A stretch of DNA of 64,000 nucleotides from an uncultured Dokdonia sp. (GTDB lineage: Bacteria; Bacteroidota; Bacteroidia; Flavobacteriales; Flavobacteriaceae): positions 744,001-808,000 of the forward strand of contig CANNDF010000001.1 in the NCBI GenBank assembly GCA_947503305.1, given 5' to 3'. Below are positions 8,198 to 17,773 of this stretch, in pieces; position 1 is the stretch's first letter; every line of letters starts with the position of its first letter. Below the pieces are notes generated by a model, which worked only from the letters and a program-made list of their open reading frames with translations, made no database searches and was not told the DNA's origin. A program made the position numbers and the translations under genes.

Positions 8198-10515
8198 TAG
8201 CTTGCTGGTAAGTTAATATTCACTTGAAATCCAGGTCTAGTTTTTGTTAATTTAATTGTGCCATCATAGTCATCGATTACAGATTTAGTAATCCACATAC
8301 CAAGTCCAGTACCAATTTGTTCCCCTGTATGTTCATCACGTTTAGTGCTTACGAAAGGAAGAAATATTTTATTAACGTCAACTATTTCTTCTTCCAACCC
8401 TGGGCCTGAATCTTCATAAACTACGTTAATGCCAGTTTTAATATCATATTCGAATCTGAACTCAATCTTTCTTACACTGGAAGCATCTGGTCTATTAAAT
8501 GCATCTACAGAATTAGCAATTAAATTATTGAATATACTATCTAAATCTATTTCGTGACCTTGAAAAAATACCTCAGAAAAAACACCTCTATGAATAGAAA
8601 ATTCAATCTTCTTTTTAGTAAGAATTGAGTTCCAAAGTCTTTCAAATTTTTTAAGATAGTCTACTAAATCAATTTTCCTATATGACCTTTTATCCTTTCT
8701 AACTGCTCCTAGAGAGAAATCTAACCAATGCTTTAGTTTTCTGTCTTGGTCTTGAATGTCGTCAATAAGAATCATTGGGTCTAGTTCTTCGGGTAGTTCT
8801 TTTAGCTTTTCAGCATCAACCAATCCCGTTAAAATTGTTTTTAAATCAGATGTCCTAGGTAGAAGACTGTCACTCATATTTTTCAATTCGTGAGCAAAAG
8901 AGGTTACAATCATACCAGCACTGGCCAAAACACGTAAGAGTTTTTGCTCGTCTTTTAAATCCTCATTTTCTTCTTCAAAAGCTAAAACACCATCAACAAG
9001 GGTATCGGTATCTTCACTATTGGGTGAATCTTGAGTAGAGTTCCCATCTTTTTTCTCCTTTGCTTTTTTCTTGGCGTCCTCTTTTGCCTTTTCTCTCTTA
9101 TTTTTTTCGTCAAATAGCTTTTTGAGAGTCATCATTACCTGATTACGGTCGTTTTCGAAAACACCAATAATCTCAATCAAAATATTTTTAAAAAGAGAGA
9201 AAGCATCATTTTCTTGAATTCCCTCTCTACTTGATTTATCTTCAAAAGAAATATTATGAATTCTTGAAATATTAACAATCCCATAAGTTTGTTGGGGTCT
9301 GACCTTATAGCCAGGACGCGTAACTGTTGGATTTTGTAAAGCACGTTTTCCTAAATCAAGCCAATCAAATGAATTACTTTTAGTCTCGCCATAAGGTCTA
9401 ACCCTGAAGTAATCGCGAAATAATTTTATACCACCAAACTCATTAAGCCATTTAACTCTATCTCTGTAGTTTACATTCTTATATGGATATTTTTTTATTT
9501 CATCTTTTTCTTGACCACCTCCACGCTTCATAAAATAAAACTCGAAGTCAAATGCTCCAATTTTTGACAAATTATTATCTATGTCTTTAAATCCAGGAAT
9601 TAAACCCAATAATGTAGTATTAACTTCAAAGAAACCTTTTTCAAATATATCTTTCCCATAAATTTCAGGTGAGTTTGATACAATCTCAGAAGAGAAAAAA
9701 TCTAGTTCGCTAAGTTCGTTTGTATTAAGTTCGTTTCTATAGACTTTGATATTCACTTTCCCATCATCATCGTTAGATGCAACCAAACGATAATCATAAT
9801 CGTCACATACAGTAGATTCAACTTTACCAAATTCCTTAGGGTTTAAAGCTGAAAAAAGATGGATATTGAAAGTAGAAACTATTTTGGGGGGAATTAATAA
9901 TTCAAGATTAGAATAGAGATATGAAATATTCTTTTGGTTCCAAACATCCCTTAAATTAGAGATTTTTATTATAGTTCCTTTATCCTCAACCCAATCATCT
10001 AATATTGATTCGTCAAGGTTATATTCAGAAAGATATTCATTAGCTATTGCTTTTAAACTATGCTGTTCCGTATATTCAAGAGTGGCTTTTATATCAGAAA
10101 TAACAGCTGACTTTTTATTGAATTTCTCCCAATCTACAGACCATAAGATAACCTGTTCTTCATCTAAAGTTTTAGTATACATATCGCAATGTGAACCTAG
10201 TCTATCGATTGCAAACCGTCCAATACCTTTTGCTCCTGTTTTAATACGCTCATCAGTAGATAATGGGTCATCAAGCTTATCATCTGTACCGATTATCATC
10301 CAATGACTTCTTATTTTTTCTTCGGTCATTCCTGTACCGCCATCAATAATCAAAATTTGGTCATCAATAGGGTCAATAATGACAATACCTGTTAAAGAAT
10401 CTGCATCATAAGCATTCTTAATCAATTCTATTATAGCACCTCCTGCATTGGCAAAGTTTTCTTGACCAATTAGCCTTGCGGTACGAGCTGATACAGTAAA
10501 AGGTATTTCTGCCAT
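8197..10515 (-). CDS. Histidine kinase with two GHKL ATPase domains
   Basis: A 772-aa protein with two GHKL modules. The N-terminal one is HSP90/MORC-like: N-box ELIKNAYDAD (residues 30-39), G1 IIDGGTGMT (about 55-63) and G2 GAKGIGRFAIDRLG (about 93-106). A Lys/Glu-rich coiled coil follows near residues 470-530. The C-terminal part is a histidine kinase: H-box TSFAHELKNMSD (His near 545), N-box NLIANSVDAFN, G1 EDSGPG and G2 GEQIGTGLGMWI. No membrane segment is visible, so it is cytoplasmic, consistent with sensing an intracellular signal such as invading DNA. It starts on the stop of the XRE gene and ends on the start of the response regulator, 1-bp overlaps on both sides. Confidence 0.8.
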   Translation of the reverse strand: MAEIPFTVSARTARLIGQENFANAGGAIIELIKNAYDADSLTGIVIIDPIDDQILIIDGGTGMTEEKIRSHWMIIGTDDKLDDPLSTDERIKTGAKGIGRFAIDRLGSHCDMYTKTLDEEQVILWSVDWEKFNKKSAVISDIKATLEYTEQHSLKAIANEYLSEYNLDESILDDWVEDKGTIIKISNLRDVWNQKNISYLYSNLELLIPPKIVSTFNIHLFSALNPKEFGKVESTVCDDYDYRLVASNDDDGKVNIKVYRNELNTNELSELDFFSSEIVSNSPEIYGKDIFEKGFFEVNTTLLGLIPGFKDIDNNLSKIGAFDFEFYFMKRGGGQEKDEIKKYPYKNVNYRDRVKWLNEFGGIKLFRDYFRVRPYGETKSNSFDWLDLGKRALQNPTVTRPGYKVRPQQTYGIVNISRIHNISFEDKSSREGIQENDAFSLFKNILIEIIGVFENDRNQVMMTLKKLFDEKNKREKAKEDAKKKAKEKKDGNSTQDSPNSEDTDTLVDGVLAFEEENEDLKDEQKLLRVLASAGMIVTSFAHELKNMSDSLLPRTSDLKTILTGLVDAEKLKELPEELDPMILIDDIQDQDRKLKHWLDFSLGAVRKDKRSYRKIDLVDYLKKFERLWNSILTKKKIEFSIHRGVFSEVFFQGHEIDLDSIFNNLIANSVDAFNRPDASSVRKIEFRFEYDIKTGINVVYEDSGPGLEEEIVDVNKIFLPFVSTKRDEHTGEQIGTGLGMWITKSVIDDYDGTIKLTKTRPGFQVNINLPAS

Positions 10516-10736
10516 TATGCTATATTCTTCAATTTTACATTTTTAAATATTTCTTCAAAAACTTCAGATGGGTTTATATCTATCGCTAAGGCAATTAAAT
10601 AAAGCTCCTCCGCGGTTAAGCGAGCGTATTCCTTTAAACATAAATCACTGAGTCTAGAAGTCGTAATATCAGTTCTCCTTGATATTTCAGCTTTATTAAC
10701 TGATTTCTTACTTAAAAACTTTCCGAGTTCCGTCAT
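10515..10736 (-). CDS. XRE-type HTH regulator of the kinase-nuclease operon
   Basis: A 73-aa single-domain HTH protein of the Cro/CI group: NKAEISRRTDITTSRLSDL forms the recognition region and ELYLIALAIDINPSEVFEEI the following helices. Its stop overlaps the kinase start by 1 bp (TAATG), so it is the first gene of the operon and probably an autorepressor that limits expression of the nuclease. Confidence 0.75.
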   Translation of the reverse strand: MTELGKFLSKKSVNKAEISRRTDITTSRLSDLCLKEYARLTAEELYLIALAIDINPSEVFEEIFKNVKLKNIA

Positions 10737-10878
10737 TTTCCTGAAAATTCTAATACAAATCTAATGAATTCGCATATACGTCCTATTTATTAGGATTTTT
10801 TATTATTTAAAAGTTTTAAACAAACTTAAAATCAGAGTACTAAAAACAATGAGTATCCTTCTAATATTTTTAACCACC

Positions 10879-11538
10879 TCAATCCCCAACTCTCTCATAA
10901 CCATCTATATTTTTAATTAAACATTCCCATATCACTAATGCTAAAGCTGTTACGGACTTAGCTTTTAGCAAATAGTCCCTCTCATTCCCATTACTCAAAA
11001 ACCCCAATTCTAAAAGCACGCCAGGAACAAAATCCGTTGTTTTTTGCAACACCTGAAAATTGCCAAACTTCACACCCCTACTCTCCAAACCCAGCTCACT
11101 ATTGAGTTTGGCTTGTAATTGAAAGGCCAACCAGATAGAAGTATGTTGATATCGAGATTCTCTTTCAGCCACATAAACTTCTACACCACGAGCATCGGGA
11201 TTATCAGAATGATTGCAATGCAAGGACAAAAACAAATCAGCTTCTAGAGCTTTAGCCAAATTCGACCTATCCGATAGAGATATAAGTGTATCGGTATATC
11301 TGGTCAGGTAGATGTCTAAAGGGGTGTCTGACTTTTTATTCAGTTTTAAAATAGCATTTGCGATATTAAGTACCACATCCTTTTCTTGAATACCATTTAA
11401 ACCTATTGCACCAGAAACTTTTCCCCCGTGACCAACATCAATTATTATTCGTTTTTGAATGCTCACTTCTTGACCCAAAATGATGCACATTTTGAAGAGC
11501 AAAAAGACAAAACTGACGTTTTTGAGCAGATTCTTCAT
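10879..11538 (-). CDS. N-acetylmuramoyl-L-alanine amidase
   Basis: A zinc amidase (Amidase_3, PF01520) that cleaves the stem peptide from muramic acid. The preferred start at 11538 gives a clear signal peptide (MKNLLKNVSFVFLLF...ILGQ); Met-1 at 11562 is an alternative. The zinc and catalytic residues are visible: IIIDVGHGG (first His), a Glu in GLNGIQEKD, LFLSLHCNH (second His) and the late LELGFLSNGNERDYL with the catalytic Glu. The length of about 220 aa is that of a bare catalytic domain. In Bacteroidota ICEs such amidases sit next to the tra operon and are thought to open the wall for the transfer channel. It is divergent from traE. Confidence 0.85.
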   Translation of the reverse strand: MKNLLKNVSFVFLLFKMCIILGQEVSIQKRIIIDVGHGGKVSGAIGLNGIQEKDVVLNIANAILKLNKKSDTPLDIYLTRYTDTLISLSDRSNLAKALEADLFLSLHCNHSDNPDARGVEVYVAERESRYQHTSIWLAFQLQAKLNSELGLESRGVKFGNFQVLQKTTDFVPGVLLELGFLSNGNERDYLLKAKSVTALALVIWECLIKNIDGYERVGD

Positions 11539-11728
11539 TTCCGTTTTTTGAGTTATTAACAATGCTTCTTCAAATTTTCATAGCATTTGATATCAAATAA
11601 CATCAAAATAATTCATCTGAAATCAACGAATATTTTGTTCACAAATTATTGATTATCAGTTATTTGAACACGTAATCTACGTAAATTTTCCATAACGAAA
11701 AACGCATCAAAATTTAAATTCTATCGTT

Positions 11729-12016
11729 ATGAAAAAATCACTCTATTTAGCCTCCTTTCTTTCGCTTTTATCCACTTCGCTATTTGCTCAAATTGGTGGC
11801 ATTGAAGATTCTGTTAATGATGTTGGCGACACCATCAGAACCATATTTCCCATTTTATTAGGTGTCATCTTCCTTGTTGGCTTCTTATTTAATGCGGGGC
11901 ATTTCTTTGGTGAAAACGCAGACCTAAAAAAGGGAATTACCCGCGTTCTTGTCTTCGTGCTCATCGCTGGCGCCGTGGTAGGCATCTTTACATATCTAAT
12001 AGGCATCGTAGTCTAA
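11729..12016 (+). CDS. traE: Conjugative transfer protein TraE (DUF4134)
   Basis: A 95-aa protein with a signal peptide (MKKSLYLASFLSLLSTSLFAQ) and two membrane helices (about residues 40-60 and 70-94). Size, layout and position at the head of the transfer operon match TraE/DUF4134 of CTnDOT-like elements, the small membrane subunit comparable to VirB2/VirB3 of type IV secretion. Its stop overlaps the traF start by 1 bp, so translation is coupled. Confidence 0.8.
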   Translation: MKKSLYLASFLSLLSTSLFAQIGGIEDSVNDVGDTIRTIFPILLGVIFLVGFLFNAGHFFGENADLKKGITRVLVFVLIAGAVVGIFTYLIGIVV

Positions 12017-12300
12017 TGAAGCGCTTCGAGGTTTATAGAAACATTAGGAAACGGGCGGTCATCTTTGGCTTGCCTATTTCCTTGTTCGCGATGATGATGG
12101 TGTCTATTCTAGCATCATTGCTCATCATCATTTTCTCATTCAGCTTTATCACGGTCATCGGAGCAATGGTATTTAACGCTGTACTCTACATCAGTTTGAT
12201 CCGCATTAATAGCTCGCCTCAATTATTTCAAGTGGCAAAGGCCTTTCCAAAAATTATAACCAACAAAAGAAACTCAGGTATTCATTATGAAGAAGATTGA
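12016..12300 (+). CDS. traF: Conjugative transfer protein TraF (DUF4133)
   Basis: A 94-aa protein with a short charged N-terminus (EVYRNIRKRA) and two adjacent membrane helices (residues 18-60), as in TraF/DUF4133, the VirB3-like inner-membrane subunit. It overlaps traG by 14 bp. The order traE-F-G is the standard one for Bacteroidota ICEs. Confidence 0.8.
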   Translation: MKRFEVYRNIRKRAVIFGLPISLFAMMMVSILASLLIIIFSFSFITVIGAMVFNAVLYISLIRINSSPQLFQVAKAFPKIITNKRNSGIHYEED

Positions 12301-14689
12301 TTTCTCTGCATATCATCCTATAATCGACATTCAGGAGAATATCATTTTTGCAAACAACGGCAATGTGATACTCTGTTACGAAGGACATCTGCCTGAAATC
12401 TATTCACTTTCAGAAAAAGATTTTGAAGACATACACGGGGCTTGGTTTCAGGCATTGAAATCTTTACCTGTGGGTACGGTCGTTCACAAGCAGGATATCT
12501 ACCTCAAGAAAACATACACTTCGGAACAATTACCAAATACAACCTTCTTAGAGCAAGCAACGCACGAGCATTTTAAAGGGCGGGAATATATGGAGCATCG
12601 TTGCCGGTTGTTCTTCATTTTGACCAAGAATAAGGCGCTCAATAATCCTAAATATGTCAATCCGTTCAAGAAAGCTTCAGATAAGGTTACCCAGAAAATG
12701 GATGACACCATTTCAAGATTTATTGGCGCAGTTAACGATTCCATTTCCTTTATAAACAATAGTAGAAAACTGCTTTTTCTTTCGCTTAAAGCGAAAGAGA
12801 TACAAGACCTAACCCAAGAGTATTTTAATGGCTTCAATGACGGTTTTGACACCGATGCCATCTTGGGAAAAAATGACATTTACATGGGGGAAAATCATTT
12901 TGATGCCCTTGCCATCAATAGCGAACTGTGCTTTGGCGAAAGTGTGCAAAGTAGCAAGACCAATGAGAAATTCACTTCTGACGATTTTGTGTTTCATCAA
13001 GGGTTTATTGATGGTCTTGGGCTTACCCTTACCGAAAATCATATCGTAAATCAGATTCTTTATCTGGACGATAAACAGAAGTGGCGCAAACTACTCGATA
13101 AGAAAGTTGAAGAACTGAATAAGAGCTCCAACTTCGGTTCACAGAACAAAGTGGTACTCCACAAGATTGAGCACATTCTTGACCAAATAAATGCAGATGA
13201 TAATGCTCGAATTATACGTGGCCACCTGAACGTGGTTTATTGGGACAAGGATCCTGAAAATTTAAGTCGCATTGGTTCCGCCATAAAAACCGAATTTAAA
13301 GAGCTTGACATCATTCCCTATTACCCAAGAGGTGAAGAGCGGAAGAACTATATACTCAATAGCTTCTGTTGCTACGCATCCAACTTTTCAAATGCTGATT
13401 TGTATGTGACTGATTTAAAGCACGCACTTTGCCTGTTTATCAATAACACCAACTACAAATCTGACGAAACGGGAATCATCTTTAACGACCGCGAGCATAA
13501 CATTCCTGTTCTAAAAGATGTCTGGGATGAGAGGAAAAAACGCATCAAAGCACGGAACTTTGCCATATTCGCTCCCACGGGTGAAGGCAAATCATTTTTG
13601 GCAAATAATATTCTACGCCAGTATTTTGAAAGTGGTGTGCGCTTGGTTATCATAGACCTCGGTGGTTCGTATACCAAGTTTGCCAAACTCTATCCTGAAA
13701 AATACACAGTACTTCGCTATGAAAGCGGAAAGAACCTTGGCATCAATCCATTTTATATAAGTGATGTAAATGACCTTACGCCCGAACGATTGGAAGACCT
13801 TTCCGTATTCCTGTTCGAACTTTTTGCATCGGACTTAAAAGTGACCAAAGCGCAGTCCGTTTCTGTGAAGAAGATTCTTCGCTACTACTATGACAGCACC
13901 AAGGATAACCATTCTCTGGACGGCTTTTACTCATTTATAGAAGAGCATCAAGATGACTTGCTCAAAACACTTAAAATCCATCCTGACTACTTCAATGTCA
14001 CGAGCTTCTTGCACGTAATGTCGGAGTATGCTGGCGATGGTCTATATAGCTTCCTTTTTGAAGTCAGCGAAGACCAGACCTATAAAATTGAAGACAAGCG
14101 ACTCATTGTTTTTGAGCTGGACGAAGTAAAGGATAACAAGGAAATCCTATCTGTAATGTTGAAGCTGATTAAATCTGCCATCCAAAGAACGATATGGAAA
14201 AACAGAGCTGAGAAAGGTATCATCCTCTTCGATGAGTTTGCAAAACAACTGAAGTTTGACAATGTGCTGGAAAGTGTGGAATTCTATTATCAAGCCATTC
14301 GTAAACAGAATGGAGCGATTGGGATTATTCTTCAGTCCATCAACCAACTTCCGAACAATTCTACATCAGCAAGCATACTAGAAAACACCCAAGTTGTCTA
14401 TAGCCTGAACAATGAAAAAGGCTATGACGAATTGGTAAATCGTCTCAATCTATCCAGTCACGACCTGAACCAGTTAAAGTCCATCAAAAACAATCTATCA
14501 GGATCTAGAAAGTACACCGAGATGTTCATCAAAATAGGAAAGGAAAGCAACATTTTTAGGCTCGAAGTCCCTAAAGAAGTTTATGCAGCCTACCTGACTG
14601 ACGGAAAAGAAAACGAGCAAATAATGAAGCTCTTTAATGAGCATCACGATATGGAAAAAGCAATCATTCAATTCACATCTAAAACATAA
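12287..14689 (+). CDS. traG: Conjugation ATPase TraG (VirB4-like)
   Basis: An 800-aa VirB4-family ATPase that powers assembly of the transfer channel at the inner membrane. The C-terminal half carries Walker A FAPTGEGKSFLANN (about residues 427-436) and Walker B GIILFDEFAK (about 645-652), with IGIILQSINQLP as the downstream conserved strand. Length matches full-size TraG of CTnDOT-type elements (about 800-830). It is preceded by traF and followed by traI. The gene looks intact. Confidence 0.9.
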   Translation: MKKIDFSAYHPIIDIQENIIFANNGNVILCYEGHLPEIYSLSEKDFEDIHGAWFQALKSLPVGTVVHKQDIYLKKTYTSEQLPNTTFLEQATHEHFKGREYMEHRCRLFFILTKNKALNNPKYVNPFKKASDKVTQKMDDTISRFIGAVNDSISFINNSRKLLFLSLKAKEIQDLTQEYFNGFNDGFDTDAILGKNDIYMGENHFDALAINSELCFGESVQSSKTNEKFTSDDFVFHQGFIDGLGLTLTENHIVNQILYLDDKQKWRKLLDKKVEELNKSSNFGSQNKVVLHKIEHILDQINADDNARIIRGHLNVVYWDKDPENLSRIGSAIKTEFKELDIIPYYPRGEERKNYILNSFCCYASNFSNADLYVTDLKHALCLFINNTNYKSDETGIIFNDREHNIPVLKDVWDERKKRIKARNFAIFAPTGEGKSFLANNILRQYFESGVRLVIIDLGGSYTKFAKLYPEKYTVLRYESGKNLGINPFYISDVNDLTPERLEDLSVFLFELFASDLKVTKAQSVSVKKILRYYYDSTKDNHSLDGFYSFIEEHQDDLLKTLKIHPDYFNVTSFLHVMSEYAGDGLYSFLFEVSEDQTYKIEDKRLIVFELDEVKDNKEILSVMLKLIKSAIQRTIWKNRAEKGIILFDEFAKQLKFDNVLESVEFYYQAIRKQNGAIGIILQSINQLPNNSTSASILENTQVVYSLNNEKGYDELVNRLNLSSHDLNQLKSIKNNLSGSRKYTEMFIKIGKESNIFRLEVPKEVYAAYLTDGKENEQIMKLFNEHHDMEKAIIQFTSKT

Positions 14690-14693
14690 TATT

Positions 14694-15314
14694 ATGAAAT
14701 CGAATATTCACGAATACCAAAACAAATATTTAGCAATGAGTAAGACTAAAATTTTAATACTCGCTACGGCATTCATCTTTTTATTACCTGCACGTGCTGT
14801 GTGCCAGGGAATGCCAGTCTATGACAACACCAATTTTGTCAGTTTGGTCAAATCCTTGGTGGAATCGGCAAAACAAACCTCTCAGCTCATCAAGTCCGTA
14901 CAATTCTTAAAGGATGCCAAGGAAGCTATCGAAAAGGTGTCAAGTGTTGTACAACAACTAAGAGCGGTGGAAGAAATCGCCCAGAATAATCAACGCCTTA
15001 TTCAGGTAATGCAAGACGATTTGCAGGACATTTTAAACTCGCCTTACATCAAACCTGAAGAAGTCAATCGGGTGGTCGAATCCTTTGATGGCATCGTTCA
15101 AAATTCGCTGGATATGGTAGACTTTATTGATGAAGTTCTATCAAGCGACTATCTAAAAATGACCGACGCAGAACGTGCAGAAGTTCTCAAGGAAAAGGAA
15201 CTGGAATCAAAAGAATTGGTTTCCACCATTACTGCTAAAACAAAACGCTACAAAGACATTATCTCCTTCAGAAAAATGCAAGATAAAATCAATAATCGCG
15301 AAACCTCGTATTAA
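14694..15314 (+). CDS. traI: Conjugative transfer protein TraI (DUF4141)
   Basis: An about 206-aa exported helical protein. The start at 14694 lies 4 nt after traG; Met at 14736 is an equally possible start because it directly begins the signal peptide (MSKTKILILATAFIFLLPARA). The mature part is a series of long amphipathic helices (KQTSQLIKSVQFLKDAKEA, VEEIAQNNQRLIQVMQDDL), as in DUF4141/TraI and VirB5-like periplasmic subunits. It is not the relaxase-helicase also named TraI in F plasmid. Position between traG and traJ agrees with the Bacteroidota order. Confidence 0.75.
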   Translation: MKSNIHEYQNKYLAMSKTKILILATAFIFLLPARAVCQGMPVYDNTNFVSLVKSLVESAKQTSQLIKSVQFLKDAKEAIEKVSSVVQQLRAVEEIAQNNQRLIQVMQDDLQDILNSPYIKPEEVNRVVESFDGIVQNSLDMVDFIDEVLSSDYLKMTDAERAEVLKEKELESKELVSTITAKTKRYKDIISFRKMQDKINNRETSY

Positions 15315-15317
15315 CAA

Positions 15318-16160
15318 ATGACAGCGGCAATTCTCTTAGGGTTCGGCCTTGAATATGTGGACACGGTGTTCCAAACGATTCAAGCAAGCGATTTCTCGCA
15401 ATACACCATTGCGGGAATGAAAACCCTTGCCGTATTATTTTTCCTGGTCAACATTTTAAAGAAATACAATGAAGGTATTGCAGATAAAGACGGTTACAGT
15501 TGGGGGCTGAGTCCAGGAGAACTGGCGAAGAATTTCGCCATTGTTCTCTTGGTAATTTTTTCAACTCAGGCTCTAGGATTCTTTGATGGAATTCTAGTGG
15601 CGATTGAAGGGCAATATCGCGGTACAGCTCCGGCACTTCTGCCTATACAAATGCAAGATATTCCTATTGAAGAGGACGTGAGTATTATTGAAGTTGCTCA
15701 GGCGGCTATGACCCTTCTTTATGAAGCTCTAATTACGCCACTTTACGGATTTAAGATTATTGCTTTCATTTTCGGGATGATTCTGTGGCTTCTGGATTTG
15801 TTTATCTATCCGCTTTTCCTTGCCGAAAGATTCTTTCTGCTAGGGATTATGCAAGCCTTTTTTCCGCTGGTCATCAGTCTTGCCGTATTCGAGAAGTTCC
15901 GCTCACTTGCCCATAACTTTTTCAAGCTTTACGCTGCCGTGTATATGCTCGTGCCAGTATTCTTTCTGGTCAATGTATTTGTAAACGCGATTTATACAGA
16001 AATCAATACCAACTTCTGGACAAACCTTTTCGGTACCGATGTGGGTCAAGGCTTTTTTGCTCCCGTGGTTCAACTAGGTTCGGTCGGGTTCATTGTATTC
16101 CTAAAATTCAAACTCTACAAACGTGCAACCACATTTACGCTTAGACTGTTCAGCAACTAA
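15318..16160 (+). CDS. traJ: Conjugative transfer protein TraJ (VirB6-like membrane protein)
   Basis: A 280-aa polytopic membrane protein with about six hydrophobic segments (near residues 30-47, 66-88, 145-172, 176-200, 212-232, 245-265). Size, topology and operon position fit TraJ of CTnDOT-like elements, equivalent to VirB6, which forms part of the inner-membrane pore. It starts 3 nt after traI and ends 5 nt before traK. Confidence 0.8.
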   Translation: MTAAILLGFGLEYVDTVFQTIQASDFSQYTIAGMKTLAVLFFLVNILKKYNEGIADKDGYSWGLSPGELAKNFAIVLLVIFSTQALGFFDGILVAIEGQYRGTAPALLPIQMQDIPIEEDVSIIEVAQAAMTLLYEALITPLYGFKIIAFIFGMILWLLDLFIYPLFLAERFFLLGIMQAFFPLVISLAVFEKFRSLAHNFFKLYAAVYMLVPVFFLVNVFVNAIYTEINTNFWTNLFGTDVGQGFFAPVVQLGSVGFIVFLKFKLYKRATTFTLRLFSN

Positions 16161-16165
16161 ATACT

Positions 16166-16786
16166 ATGACAATGAAAACACCTTATAAAGACATAAAAAC
16201 CATATTGAAGCTCAACCGCTTCATAGTGCTGGCAGTTGTGATTTGTGCATTTCTGTCTAGTGCTTTTTCAATTTGGATCGCCTACAGTACCAACAAAAAA
16301 GTGTTGAATTCTGCTTTCGCCATCAACACGGACGGAAGTGTAATTCCGCTTAAGCTCATCACCCAAAAAGAGAACTTTGAAGTTGAAGCTATGGCACATC
16401 TTCAACTGTTTCATCAGTACTTCTACAACATTGATGCTAGTAATTATGAGAGTAATCTGGAGAAAGCGCTTTGGCTTGGAAACAGTTCTGTAGATAACAT
16501 TTACAGACAGAAAAAGGCGGACGGTGTTTACAACAGATTGCTTCAATACTCTTTGGTTCAAAAAGTATTGAGTATTGATTCTAAGGTTCAGCAAAGTGGG
16601 AACAACTACTCTTTTGTAACCACTTCCATTTTTGAAATTAATAGGGGAACTGTAATCGACACCTATGAACTGGTCACGAGCGGAAATCTCATCATTGTCG
16701 ACCGCAACTTTCCAAACAATCCTCACGGATTACTCATCATAAATTACTTTGAAAAAACCCTAAAAAAGATAAACAATGAAGATTGA
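16166..16786 (+). CDS. traK: Conjugative transfer protein TraK (VirB8-like)
   Basis: A 206-aa protein with one N-terminal membrane helix (about residues 18-38) and a periplasmic domain. Landmarks of the Bacteroidota TraK family are the IWIAYSTNKKVLNSAF boundary and the later VDRNFPNNPHGLLI segment. The topology equals that of VirB8, which scaffolds the channel. Met-3 is an alternative start. It lies in the tra operon between traJ and traM. Confidence 0.85.
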   Translation: MTMKTPYKDIKTILKLNRFIVLAVVICAFLSSAFSIWIAYSTNKKVLNSAFAINTDGSVIPLKLITQKENFEVEAMAHLQLFHQYFYNIDASNYESNLEKALWLGNSSVDNIYRQKKADGVYNRLLQYSLVQKVLSIDSKVQQSGNNYSFVTTSIFEINRGTVIDTYELVTSGNLIIVDRNFPNNPHGLLIINYFEKTLKKINNED

Positions 16787-16816
16787 GCCGATAATCAGCT
16801 TTTAAATACTACTCAA

Positions 16817-17743
16817 ATGAAAATAGAAAAGAACAAAATCGTATTCTCTGCGGTACTAGCCGTGATATTCATTTTCCTCATTTCCTATTCGATGATGGTG
16901 ATGGGTGATGATGAGGAAGAAACCGAAAGTCTCAACCAGACCTTGGTACCCGAACTAGCCGATGAGCAAAAGGAATACAAGTCAAAACTCGATGCCATCA
17001 ATGACCTTAAAAAGGTAAGGGAAACCAATGCGCCCAGTATTTATGACGAGAAGTTTCTTGATTCCACAGGCCTTTACAATCCAGACCTTCCCGAACAAGA
17101 AAAAGAACGTATTGTGGATAGTATCTATAATGCTAACAAAATTCAGTATTCCGATAGAAGTAAGCGTAGTCTTGGTAAAAGAAGATTAAAAAGCGCTACT
17201 AAAAAGGCAGACTCATCGGAAATAATTAGAGAGCAAAAAATTCAAGCGAAAGAACTCGGTCTGGAGCATCAACTCTTTTTTGCTTCTGACCCAAAAGTCA
17301 ATCAAGATGTGCTTCCCGTCGGAACAGATGCTAGCATTCAGGTTATCGTAGATGGTAATCAAGTCGTAAAAGCAAATTCCCGATTACGTATGCGCTTAGC
17401 AGAAGATGCCCTTATTAACCACGCGACTGTTCCTAAAAATACGCCTGTTTTTGGTTCTGTCAGTTTTCGACCCAACCGTACTTTGGTTGAGATTGAAAAA
17501 ATAAATCAAATACCCATGAACTTCATAGCTTTTGACTTTGAAGATGGTAGCGAGGGTGCACATATCGAAAATAATTTTAGGGCAGAAGCCAGTGGTGAGG
17601 TATTAGATGATGTTTTTCAGAATATCAATATACCAACAGTGCCTCAAATAGGAGGCATTACGCAAGTACTTCGCCGTAGTAATCGAAAAGTTAAAGTAAC
17701 TGTTGTAAATAATTACCGCTTAATCTTAAAACCAAAATTATGA
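16817..17743 (+). CDS. traM: Conjugative transfer protein TraM (VirB10-like)
   Basis: A 308-aa protein with a short cytoplasmic end, one membrane helix (about residues 9-29), a charged linker rich in Glu/Lys (40-150) and a C-terminal beta domain (160-308, ending KVTVVNNYRLILKPKL). This is the layout of TraM/DUF3714, the VirB10-like protein that spans the envelope. Family members in Bacteroides are often longer (about 400 aa) because of a longer linker, so the protein is short but has both ends. Confidence 0.8.
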   Translation: MKIEKNKIVFSAVLAVIFIFLISYSMMVMGDDEEETESLNQTLVPELADEQKEYKSKLDAINDLKKVRETNAPSIYDEKFLDSTGLYNPDLPEQEKERIVDSIYNANKIQYSDRSKRSLGKRRLKSATKKADSSEIIREQKIQAKELGLEHQLFFASDPKVNQDVLPVGTDASIQVIVDGNQVVKANSRLRMRLAEDALINHATVPKNTPVFGSVSFRPNRTLVEIEKINQIPMNFIAFDFEDGSEGAHIENNFRAEASGEVLDDVFQNINIPTVPQIGGITQVLRRSNRKVKVTVVNNYRLILKPKL

Positions 17744-17773
17744 CCCATAATGGGCATTAATAAATTCACTCCT

